From assembly GCA_900768695.1 (NCBI GenBank), contig CAAGDY010000127.1:1-6376 (forward strand): DNA of 6,376 nt, read 5' to 3'. Below are positions 1-6,255 of the stretch, in pieces. The notes under the pieces were generated by a model. The model made no database searches. It was not told the origin of the DNA and saw nothing but the letters and a program-made list of their open reading frames with translations. This stretch comes from an uncultured Anaerovibrio sp. Lineage in GTDB: Bacteria > Bacillota > Negativicutes > Selenomonadales > Selenomonadaceae. Position numbers and translations under genes: made by a program. Each line of letters starts with the position of its first letter. Position 1 is the stretch's first letter.

Positions 1-572
1 TACTTCTTGGCCTGATGCATAACCTCGGTAAAGTCCACCTCGTCAGCAAAGCGCTCGGTGGTGGCCAGATGCTGGCCAAAGCCGTCGTTGGAGAAAAGAA
101 TCTCCTCCTCCGGGCAGTAAGTCACCATGCTGTCAGGCCAGTGCAGCATCGGAGTGGTCACAAAGGCCAGGGTGCGCTTGCCGATGGACAGGGTATCCCC
201 TGCCTTCACAGTCACATAATCCTTCTCCCCGTAGCGGCCGGTGAGCCCCTTCAACCCATTCGGGTCGCTAGTGACAATCTTGGCGTTAGGGCACTGCTGA
301 GACATAAAAGGAATACCGCCGGAATGGTCAGGCTCCACATGATTGGACACGATATAATCAATCTTGGCAGGATCCACAATATTGCGGATGCGCCCCAGCA
401 TCTCCATGCAGAAGGGAGCCTTCACCGTATCAATCAGCGTAATCTTCTCATCCATGATGAGGTATGCATTATATGTAGAACCGCGCTCTGTGCTATAGCC
501 GTGGAAGCTGCGCATGGAGTAGTCCATAGAACCAACCCAGTAAATATCCTTCTTAACTTCTACAGGTAACAT
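1..572 (-). CDS. FprA-type flavodiiron protein (A-type flavoprotein), N-terminal part, cut by window edge
   Basis: Flavodiiron proteins are cytoplasmic enzymes that reduce O2 to water and/or NO to N2O at a non-heme diiron site fed by FMN; they protect anaerobes. The reverse-strand reading starts MLPVEVKKDIYWVGSMDYSM and gives 190 residues of the metallo-beta-lactamase-like domain before the left edge. Visible diiron-site motifs are NHVEPDHSGG (H78, E80, D82, H83), LHWPDSM (H144) and SNDGFGQH (D163). The family-typical GYSTERGSTYNAYLI stretch lies at 25-39. Members are usually about 400 residues, so the rest of this domain, the later histidine ligand and the flavodoxin-like FMN domain lie outside. 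The ATG at 572-570 is preceded by AAAGGTGG (590-583) with a 10-nt spacer, and the N-terminus matches the family. It has its own promoter just upstream. Family assignment is secure; whether O2 or NO is preferred cannot be told. Confidence 0.95.
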   Translation of the reverse strand, partial: MLPVEVKKDIYWVGSMDYSMRSFHGYSTERGSTYNAYLIMDEKITLIDTVKAPFCMEMLGRIRNIVDPAKIDYIVSNHVEPDHSGGIPFMSQQCPNAKIVTSDPNGLKGLTGRYGEKDYVTVKAGDTLSIGKRTLAFVTTPMLHWPDSMVTYCPEEEILFSNDGFGQHLATTERFADEVDFTEVMHQAKK

Positions 573-582
573 TAAACCTTAA

Positions 583-590
583 CCACCTTT
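583..590 (-). promoter_or_regulatory. Shine-Dalgarno site of the flavodiiron gene
   Basis: AAAGGTGG on the minus strand, 10 nt before the ATG at 572-570. It supports this start codon. The rest of the 573-651 leader is AT-rich, and I see no clear hairpin, riboswitch or operator in it. Confidence 0.7.
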
Positions 591-651
591 CCAATAACAA
601 ATAACACTACATCAATACAACAATACGTTAGACAAATTTCCTATACTAGTT

Positions 652-680
652 AATATATAAAAAAACGCTATGCATGTCAA
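652..680 (-). promoter_or_regulatory. Sigma-70-type promoter of the flavodiiron gene, overlapping the RND stop codon
   Basis: On the minus strand TTGACA (680-675, a perfect -35 consensus) is followed by a 17-bp spacer and TATATT (657-652, 5 of 6 to the -10 consensus). The spacer includes a run of seven T. Transcription would start near 645-644, giving a leader of about 72 nt before the ATG at 572. The TGA stop of the RND gene (679-677) lies inside the -35 hexamer. The prediction rests on consensus and spacing only. Confidence 0.7.
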
Positions 681-3600
681 GATATATTTGTCTTTGGAAA
701 ATATTTGTGCCTGAGCAAATCTCCCCAGGTACGAGGCGGATACTTCTCAAAAAACATAAAGATAATTGGTATAACAATTAAGGTGAAAATCGTGGAGGTA
801 ATCAACCCGCCAATAATAACCCATGCCATGCTGACACGGGTTTCCGCCCCCTCCGTAATAGCAAGGGCAGTAGGCAGCATGCCCACAATCATGGTAATCG
901 TAGTCATAAAAATCGGCTTCAGGCGCACCTTGCCCGCCTCAATAATGGCATTCCAGGCGGTATAGCCCCGCTCCTGCAGGGTCATGGTATAATCCAGCAG
1001 CAACGTGCCGTTCTTTGCCACCACGCCATCCATCACCAGAATACCAATCATGGAGTACAAATTCAGCGTGTTGCCCGTAAAGAGCAGGAACAAAAGTGAG
1101 CCAATCAGCCCCAGTGGCAGGGAAAACATGCGGATAAACGGCGTCAGCACCGACTCGTACAGCACCGCCAACAGCATGTAGATAAGCACCATCGCCATCA
1201 GAAGCGCCATAATCAGCTGTTCATAGGTATCATTCATGTTGGTGGCCTGTCCCTTGAACTTGTAGCTGATATCCTCCCCCAGCTCCAGGGCCTTCAAATC
1301 CTTGTCCACCTCATTGATTACCTCATTCAGTGGCCTTGCACCGATATTGGCACTGATGGAAATAGACCTCTGCTTGTCTACGCGGCGGATGGTCACAGGC
1401 CCTGTGCCGTACCTGATATCAGCCACATCCCCCAGGAACACGGTCCTGTCACCGGCTGACACAGGGATAGCGGAAATATCCGACACCTTGTAGCCATCGG
1501 CGCCCTTGAAGCGCACCTTGATATCAGTATCCTGATTTTCATTCAACGGGTCATTTGCCAGGGTGCCTGCACTGCGCCCGGAAATAACCGCGCTCATGCC
1601 ACCTTCAATATCCCCCAGGGAAACACCCATGGCACGGATTTTTTCCCTGTCCACGGTCATCTGCAGCTCCGGCAGTCCCTCTGTATAGGTACTGCTCACA
1701 TCGGAAATGCCGTTACCCTTTTCCTTCAGCATCTCCATAATGCGATTGGAGGCGTCCACCAGCTTTTCATTGTCACTGCCCCTTAGCTCAATGCGCAGGG
1801 CACCGCCATTATTGGGGCCGCCACCGCCTGACACGCCTGCCACGGAGGTCCGGCTTTCCATGACGCGGATGCTGGCACCGTCAAAATCATTCTGCTTGGT
1901 GAATCTGCGCAGCTCATCCGTAACCTCCCAGATGCTGCGGCTGCGGTCGCTGCGGTTCACCAGCTGCACCTTGATGCGCCCCTCGTAGGCATTGCTGCCG
2001 CCGCCCCGGGTGAGATAATACTTCACCTCCGGCATATCCGCCAGCTTGTCCTCCAGCACCTTCAGCACCTTGTCAGTTTCCTCCACGGTGCGGCTCACTG
2101 GCAGCTCCACCACAATCTGAAAGCTGCCCTCATCGGAACGGGGCATGTACTCCGCCCCGATGACGCCGGCAGGCACCAGCATGATGACACCGACAAAAAG
2201 CCCCAGCCCGGACAGCAGTACCCCCTTCTGATGATGGAAGCTCTTTCTCAGCAGCCGCTCATAATGCACCACCGCCCAGCGCTCCACGTTGTCCATAAAA
2301 TCCCACAGCCTATGCCTGGGCACCTGCCAGCCCTTTTTGAAAAGCTGGGAGGCCAGCATCGGCGTCAGGGTAAAGGACACGAACAAGGAGAACATGCCTG
2401 CAAAGACAATGGTCAAGCCGAACTGGCGGAAAAACTGCCCCGTCATGCCGGACATAAAGGCGATAGGCAGAAATGTCACCGCATCGCACAAGGTAATGGC
2501 AATGGCCGCCATGCCGATTTCGGTTCGCCCCTTCTCCGCCGCCACATCGGGCTTTTCCCCCATCTGCAAATGCCGGACGATATTTTCCAGCACCACGATG
2601 GAGTCATCCACCAAAATACCGATGCACAAGGTCATGCCCATCAGGGACATCATGTTGAAGGTAAAACCGGCGGTGTACATCACGAAAAAAGTAGCAATCA
2701 GCGAGGTCGGTATGGAAACCATCACCGCCGCCGTAGAACGCCACCCCCGCAGGAACAAAAACAGCACCAGTCCCGTAGTGCAGAGCCCCTCCACCAGCGT
2801 GCCCATGGTATTGTGCAGGGCAGTGTTCACATAGTCAGCATCGTCGCTGACAATGGTAAAGGTATATTCAGGATTGTTCTTTTCCAGCTCTGCCAGCTTC
2901 TCCCGGATATTTTCCGAGGTTTCCACCACATTGGCATCGCTGTTCTTGTAGACCTCCATATTGACTGCCGCCCTGCCGTTGACACGGGCAACCCGGACAG
3001 CCCTGGCATCCTGATGCTTCACATCAGCAACGGCAGTCAGGGGCACTGCCTGCTTGTCCCCGTTCTGCACGAAAAGCTTCTCTATCTCCGAGGCCTGCCT
3101 GTACTGGGCAATCATCCGCACATCGGAGCGTTCCGTGTCCGTATAAATGGTGCCTGAGGGCAGCAGCTGGTTCTCGCTCTTGATGGCATTGACAATATCG
3201 CTCATGGTGAGGTTGTAGGCGGCCATCCTGCCCCTGTCAACCTCTACCGCCACTTCCTTGTCAATGCCGCCCCGCACCTCGATCTGGGACACGCCGCCAG
3301 CCTGCTGGATGCTGTCCGCAAACTGGTTATCCACCTTGGCATACAGCCCGGATAACGGCATATCCGCCGTCACGGCAATCTCCATCACCGGCTGGTCGTT
3401 GGCATCACGCTTGATGACCACCGGGTCATCCGCCTCGTCAGGTAGCTGGTAGCGGATGCTCTCCACCTTCTTGGTGGCATCAATGGCCGCCTGGTCAGCA
3501 TCTGCATCAAACTCCAGCTCCAGCCCCACGTTGCCCATCTCATAGCGGGCTGTGGAGCTCATCTGCTTCACATTGGACAGAGAGGACAGGGCGTCCTCAA

Positions 3601-3799
3601 TGGGCTTGATGACCTGCTGCTCAATGGACTCGGCATTTGCCCCCGGATAGCGGACGGACACCGTTACATAAGGGGTATTCAGGGCAGGCAAAAGCTCCAC
3701 CCCGATGCGGTAGAAGCTGAACAGCCCCAGCACAACGAAAAACAGCACAATCATGGAAATGCCGATGGGACGCTTAATGGAAAATCGTGTAAGATTCAT
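677..3799 (-). CDS. RND efflux transporter permease subunit (HAE1/AcrB-like)
   Basis: This is the inner-membrane, proton-driven pump of a tripartite efflux system. Family members work as trimers, taking substrates from the periplasm or outer membrane leaflet and passing them to an outer-membrane channel. The protein has 1040 residues, close to AcrB's length, with the classic duplicated layout. TM1 is at about 11-30, then a porter/docking region at 31-330, TM2-6 at about 335-483, TM7 at about 526-547, a second porter region at 550-855, and TM8-12 at about 862-1017. Proton-relay residues are intact: D398-D399 in GILVDDSIVVLENIVRH (TM4) and K929 in VVAKNGTLLLDYT (TM10). GAEYMPRSDEGSF (548-560) is also typical. 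A glycine-rich loop lies at 656-666. Its start overlaps the adaptor stop as ATGA, with GGGGAGG (3816-3810) 10 nt upstream, so translation is probably coupled. No methionine-rich metal-pump (HME) signature stands out, so export of organic compounds is more likely; the actual substrate is unknown. Confidence 0.96.
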   Translation of the reverse strand: MNLTRFSIKRPIGISMIVLFFVVLGLFSFYRIGVELLPALNTPYVTVSVRYPGANAESIEQQVIKPIEDALSSLSNVKQMSSTARYEMGNVGLELEFDADADQAAIDATKKVESIRYQLPDEADDPVVIKRDANDQPVMEIAVTADMPLSGLYAKVDNQFADSIQQAGGVSQIEVRGGIDKEVAVEVDRGRMAAYNLTMSDIVNAIKSENQLLPSGTIYTDTERSDVRMIAQYRQASEIEKLFVQNGDKQAVPLTAVADVKHQDARAVRVARVNGRAAVNMEVYKNSDANVVETSENIREKLAELEKNNPEYTFTIVSDDADYVNTALHNTMGTLVEGLCTTGLVLFLFLRGWRSTAAVMVSIPTSLIATFFVMYTAGFTFNMMSLMGMTLCIGILVDDSIVVLENIVRHLQMGEKPDVAAEKGRTEIGMAAIAITLCDAVTFLPIAFMSGMTGQFFRQFGLTIVFAGMFSLFVSFTLTPMLASQLFKKGWQVPRHRLWDFMDNVERWAVVHYERLLRKSFHHQKGVLLSGLGLFVGVIMLVPAGVIGAEYMPRSDEGSFQIVVELPVSRTVEETDKVLKVLEDKLADMPEVKYYLTRGGGSNAYEGRIKVQLVNRSDRSRSIWEVTDELRRFTKQNDFDGASIRVMESRTSVAGVSGGGGPNNGGALRIELRGSDNEKLVDASNRIMEMLKEKGNGISDVSSTYTEGLPELQMTVDREKIRAMGVSLGDIEGGMSAVISGRSAGTLANDPLNENQDTDIKVRFKGADGYKVSDISAIPVSAGDRTVFLGDVADIRYGTGPVTIRRVDKQRSISISANIGARPLNEVINEVDKDLKALELGEDISYKFKGQATNMNDTYEQLIMALLMAMVLIYMLLAVLYESVLTPFIRMFSLPLGLIGSLLFLLFTGNTLNLYSMIGILVMDGVVAKNGTLLLDYTMTLQERGYTAWNAIIEAGKVRLKPIFMTTITMIVGMLPTALAITEGAETRVSMAWVIIGGLITSTIFTLIVIPIIFMFFEKYPPRTWGDLLRHKYFPKTNIS

Positions 3800-5133
3800 G
3801 ACTGTCCAGCCTCCCCGGCACTATCCTCCTGCTTTTTGGCAGCCTCCTGACCTGCGGCATAATCCTGCTTCCTGGCAGGATTCTCTGCCAGGCTGTCAGC
3901 ATTCTTGACCTTTACTGCCATATCGTTCTGCAGCCTGTCCTGGCCGGAGGTCACCACCAGCTCCCCTTCCGCAAGACCGGCTACAATCTCCGCTTCTGCA
4001 TCGTTCATCAGGCCGATAGTCACCTGCTTTTCCTGCACTGTGCCCGTATCTTCATTATAGACATACACAGAAGTACGGCCATTTTTCGTCAGGATTGCTT
4101 CCTTAGGCACAAACAACGTGTCCTTCTTCTGCAAAATATCTATAGCGGAGCGGGCAAAGAGCCCTGACTTGATTTGCGACCTGTCAGCATCCAGGGAAAT
4201 CCGCACCATAAAAGTCTTGCTGTCCTCCCCCATGGCAGGGCTGACAAAAACCAGCTTGCCGGTAAAGTCCTGCCCCATGGCATCAACAGTAACATTGACA
4301 GCCATGCCCGGCTCCAGCACGGCCGCATCATTTTCCGACAGGCTGCAGTCCACGTAAATATGGCTGTTATCTACCAGTGTCAGCACCTTGGAGCCTGCGG
4401 TAAGATAGCCTCCCACCTCGGCATTCCGGTAGCTGATTACCCCGTCCCGGGGAGCCCGGAGAAACATGTCACTGCGCTGCTTTTCCAGTGCCTTGACATT
4501 GTACCTGCTCTTGACGGCTGCCAGTTCCTTGGAGCGTACGCTGGCAGGGGTGCTGCCTCCCTCCGACTGGTTGGCCAGGGAGTCATAGGCCGCCTTGGCC
4601 GTCACATACTGGTCACGGGCAGAGTCCAGGGTATCCTGGGAAATTGCCCCGATGGAATACAAATACTGCTGCCGGTCATAATGCTGCTTCTGAATATCGT
4701 AGGCCGCCTCGGCCTTGCGGTAGTCAGCATAGTAGCCAGCCTGGGTAGTCACCGCATCAGCACCTGCCGCCTCAGCCTCCGCCCGGGCCTGCCCGATGGC
4801 AATGTCCAGATCCTCCGTATCCTGCACCAGCAGAATCTGTCCCTCTTTCACCTGGTCACCCAGCTCCACATTCACCGCTGTCACCCTGCCGGCATATTTC
4901 GGTGACAGGGTGATGGCCGCATCCGACACGGTCTGCCCCGTCAGGGCAATATGCTTGGACAAATCCCCCCGCTGCAGCCTGTACACCTCCACCTGGGTAA
5001 GCTCCTGCTTCTTTGGCCCGCCGGCCTGATGCTCAGACACCCGGTAAGCCACCATAAAAATAATCAACAGCAGGCAAATAACGCCTGCTGCTGCCATCTT
5101 TCTATTACGTAAATTTTTTAGCTGATGTCGCAT
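3796..5133 (-). CDS. RND efflux periplasmic adaptor subunit (HlyD/AcrA-type membrane fusion protein)
   Basis: This adaptor bridges the RND permease and an outer-membrane TolC-type channel. The 445 residues show a basic N-terminus and one membrane segment (about 13-30), with no lipobox, so it is anchored by a helix rather than a lipid. The two lipoyl half-motifs are at about 74-105 (KYAGRVTAVNVELGDQVKEG) and 222-255 (FLRAPRDGVISYRNAEVGG). Between them is an alpha-helical hairpin (about 108-220), followed by a beta-barrel (about 258-335) and a membrane-proximal domain (about 336-410). A charged, alanine-rich tail (411-445) ends the protein. At the hairpin, R154, L158 and S165 keep the R-x3-L-x6-S spacing of the AcrA RLS motif that contacts TolC. 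The start at 5133 is supported by GAGGAAG (5147-5141), 7 nt upstream. The gene overlaps the permease by 4 bp and follows the deacetylase after 67 bp. That gap has only an imperfect 12-bp palindrome (5173-5184) and no convincing promoter or T-run terminator, so readthrough from the deacetylase is plausible. Confidence 0.95.
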   Translation of the reverse strand: MRHQLKNLRNRKMAAAGVICLLLIIFMVAYRVSEHQAGGPKKQELTQVEVYRLQRGDLSKHIALTGQTVSDAAITLSPKYAGRVTAVNVELGDQVKEGQILLVQDTEDLDIAIGQARAEAEAAGADAVTTQAGYYADYRKAEAAYDIQKQHYDRQQYLYSIGAISQDTLDSARDQYVTAKAAYDSLANQSEGGSTPASVRSKELAAVKSRYNVKALEKQRSDMFLRAPRDGVISYRNAEVGGYLTAGSKVLTLVDNSHIYVDCSLSENDAAVLEPGMAVNVTVDAMGQDFTGKLVFVSPAMGEDSKTFMVRISLDADRSQIKSGLFARSAIDILQKKDTLFVPKEAILTKNGRTSVYVYNEDTGTVQEKQVTIGLMNDAEAEIVAGLAEGELVVTSGQDRLQNDMAVKVKNADSLAENPARKQDYAAGQEAAKKQEDSAGEAGQS

Positions 5134-5200
5134 AAATCATCTTCCTCAATGTATTGCAGCATAACAATCATCGCGTATATGCGCCTTTCGTGCTATGCCG

Positions 5201-6073
5201 CTAATTTTTTACCCAGCCATACTTGTACATCAATGGCAAATATTGAATTCTCTCCAAAAAATCCTTGTTTGTATTTTCCGTATGAAATATAGGGACACGC
5301 TCTATAGCGTAAACATTGCTGTCCCTGCTTGCATTGTCGTATTTAATCGTAAAAGCGCCCTTGTAACCAGCCTCCTTTACCAGCTCAGCAATATGAAGGT
5401 TGTATGTACCGGTAGGGTATGCTATAAAATCCGCCTCTACACCCAGCTTTTCCTTGATGGTATCGCGGGACTTGGCCAGCTCCCTGGATATATCATCATC
5501 ACTGGCCTCCGTCATAGACTTGTGGTTATGGGTATGGGATTCAATGGAGAATCCGTTGTCCGTCAATTCCTTGGCCTGCTCCCAGGTCAGATAATTGTCA
5601 TACACACCCAAAAATCCCGTTACCACGAAGATGGTTCCCTTGAAACCGTACTTCTTCATGATAGGATACGCATTGGTATAGTTATCCTTGTATCCATCGT
5701 CAAAGGTAATCAGCACCGGCTTCTCCGGCAGCTCCCTGCCATTGACAATGAACTCATACAGATCCTCCGGCGTAATGCTGGTATAGCCGTATTCCTGCAG
5801 CCATTTCATGTGCTGCTCAAAATCCGCCAGCGGCACAGACAAGGACATGTGTTCATCCACTACCTTGTGATAGTTCAGTACCATCACCGTCCGCGAATCC
5901 TCCTGCACCGTTACAGCAGCTGCCGGCATGGGCTGGGCACTGGCAGCATCCCCCTGCTGCTTCACAATAATGCCCACCACAAGGCACACTGCCACAACGG
6001 CCAGTCCATACACAAACTCCTTGCTGGAAATATTCTTCAGCTTTTCCCTGATCCTGTCATACAACGGTTTCAT
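5201..6073 (-). CDS. Membrane-anchored CE4-family polysaccharide deacetylase (NodB-type)
   Basis: CE4 enzymes remove N- or O-acetyl groups from glycans (peptidoglycan, poly-N-acetylglucosamine, other envelope polymers) with a metal. Counted from the ATG at 6073, the protein has 290 residues. It has a basic N-terminus, one transmembrane segment at about 20-38 (VYGLAVVAVCLVVGIIV) and an Ala/Pro-rich linker, placing the catalytic domain (about 62-285) outside the cytoplasmic membrane. Motif 1 is LITFDDGYKDN (D125 predicted base, D126 metal ligand). Motif 2 is SHTHNH (H180 and H184 metal ligands). Motif 3 is AYPTGTYN (218-225), the variant without the usual arginine that is seen in IcaB/PgaB-like branches. 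VLNYHKVV (65-72) also recalls that branch. An in-frame TTG at 6085 would add four residues, but GGGGGA (6083-6078) sits 5 nt before the ATG and nothing suitable precedes the TTG. It may head an operon with the efflux genes. The substrate is unknown; a PgaB/IcaB-like role is only a suggestion, as no synthase gene is present. Confidence 0.9.
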   Translation of the reverse strand: MKPLYDRIREKLKNISSKEFVYGLAVVAVCLVVGIIVKQQGDAASAQPMPAAAVTVQEDSRTVMVLNYHKVVDEHMSLSVPLADFEQHMKWLQEYGYTSITPEDLYEFIVNGRELPEKPVLITFDDGYKDNYTNAYPIMKKYGFKGTIFVVTGFLGVYDNYLTWEQAKELTDNGFSIESHTHNHKSMTEASDDDISRELAKSRDTIKEKLGVEADFIAYPTGTYNLHIAELVKEAGYKGAFTIKYDNASRDSNVYAIERVPIFHTENTNKDFLERIQYLPLMYKYGWVKN

Positions 6074-6077
6074 TATA

Positions 6078-6083
6078 TCCCCC
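6078..6083 (-). promoter_or_regulatory. Shine-Dalgarno site that decides the deacetylase start
   Basis: GGGGGA on the minus strand lies 5 nt before the ATG at 6073-6071. The alternative in-frame TTG at 6085-6083 overlaps this run and has only AT-rich DNA upstream, so the ATG is the better start. Confidence 0.6.
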
Positions 6084-6102
6084 AAATATTAAAATTACAT
6101 TA

Positions 6103-6117
6103 AAATGATTATCATTT
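6103..6117. promoter_or_regulatory. Putative Fur-box-like operator in the deacetylase leader
   Basis: AAATGATTATCATTT is a perfect 7-1-7 inverted repeat centred on base 6110. Its core AATGATTATCATT differs from the centre of the classical Fur consensus (AATGATAATCATT) only at the central A/T base, and over the 19-bp consensus I count 13 identities. It lies 30-44 bp upstream of the deacetylase ATG. A weak -10-like GATAAT (6113-6108, minus) sits inside it. Fur, another Fur-family regulator, or a chance AT-rich palindrome all remain possible. Confidence 0.5.
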
Positions 6118-6160
6118 CTTAGGCTTATCAAAATCAGCGCAGATTACCCCGCTCCTATAT

Positions 6161-6188
6161 ATTATACATTTTTTGCTCAAAAACTCAA
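6161..6188 (-). promoter_or_regulatory. Promoter for the deacetylase (and perhaps the efflux genes)
   Basis: On the minus strand TTGAGT (6188-6183, 4 of 6 to -35) is followed by a 16-bp spacer and a perfect TATAAT (6166-6161). Initiation near 6154 would give a leader of about 80 nt carrying the Fur-like palindrome. It overlaps the promoter of the divergent gene. Confidence 0.55.
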
Positions 6189-6201
6189 TCTGTGGTATAA
6201 T
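6173..6201 (+). promoter_or_regulatory. Extended -10 promoter for the DUF1858 gene
   Basis: TTGCTC (6173-6178, 4 of 6, with the TTG conserved) is followed by exactly 17 bp and a perfect TATAAT (6196-6201). The -10 is preceded by TGG (6193-6195), making an extended -10 element. The transcript would start near 6208, about 48 nt before the ATG at 6256. Confidence 0.75.
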
Positions 6202-6241
6202 GTTTTCGTCTGCAAAGGACAAATAACGAATATATTCTTGC

Positions 6242-6249
6242 AAGGAGGA
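6242..6249 (+). promoter_or_regulatory. Strong Shine-Dalgarno site of the DUF1858 gene
   Basis: AAGGAGGA is a near-perfect anti-16S match, with 7 nt between the GGAGG core and the ATG at 6256. It fixes the start of the partial plus-strand gene and suggests efficient translation. Confidence 0.85.
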
Positions 6250-6255
6250 TTTTAT

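Noticed and set aside
15..569. Open frame of 184 codons on the plus strand opposite the flavodiiron gene
   Set aside because: The minus strand carries the diiron-site motifs of the flavodiiron family; the plus frame is a shadow.
655..680. Possible intrinsic terminator after the RND gene (run of seven T)
   Set aside because: The T-run at 665-659 is not preceded by a convincing GC-rich stem; only the 6-bp ATGCAT palindrome is present. The T-run is better explained as promoter spacer.
2231..3157. Open frame of 308 codons on the plus strand inside the RND gene
   Set aside because: It is antisense to a clear, full-length RND permease, is rich in His, Gln and Arg in a low-complexity way, and has no recognisable domain. 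It is a shadow of the codon bias of the real gene.
5173..5184. Imperfect palindrome GCGTATATGCGC between deacetylase and adaptor genes
   Set aside because: It has one mismatch (a G-T wobble as RNA), no loop and no following T-run, so it is neither a good terminator nor a recognised operator.
5134..5200. A promoter for the adaptor gene in the 67-bp gap
   Set aside because: TGTTATGCT resembles an extended -10, but no -35-like hexamer lies 16-18 bp upstream and the match is weak.
6083..6085. TTG as start codon of the deacetylase (four residues longer)
   Set aside because: There is no Shine-Dalgarno site ahead of it, while the ATG at 6073 has GGGGGA at 5-nt spacing.
5195..6103. Open frame of 302 codons on the plus strand opposite the deacetylase
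   Set aside because: It mirrors almost exactly the CE4 gene, which has all catalytic motifs; the antisense translation shows no domain.
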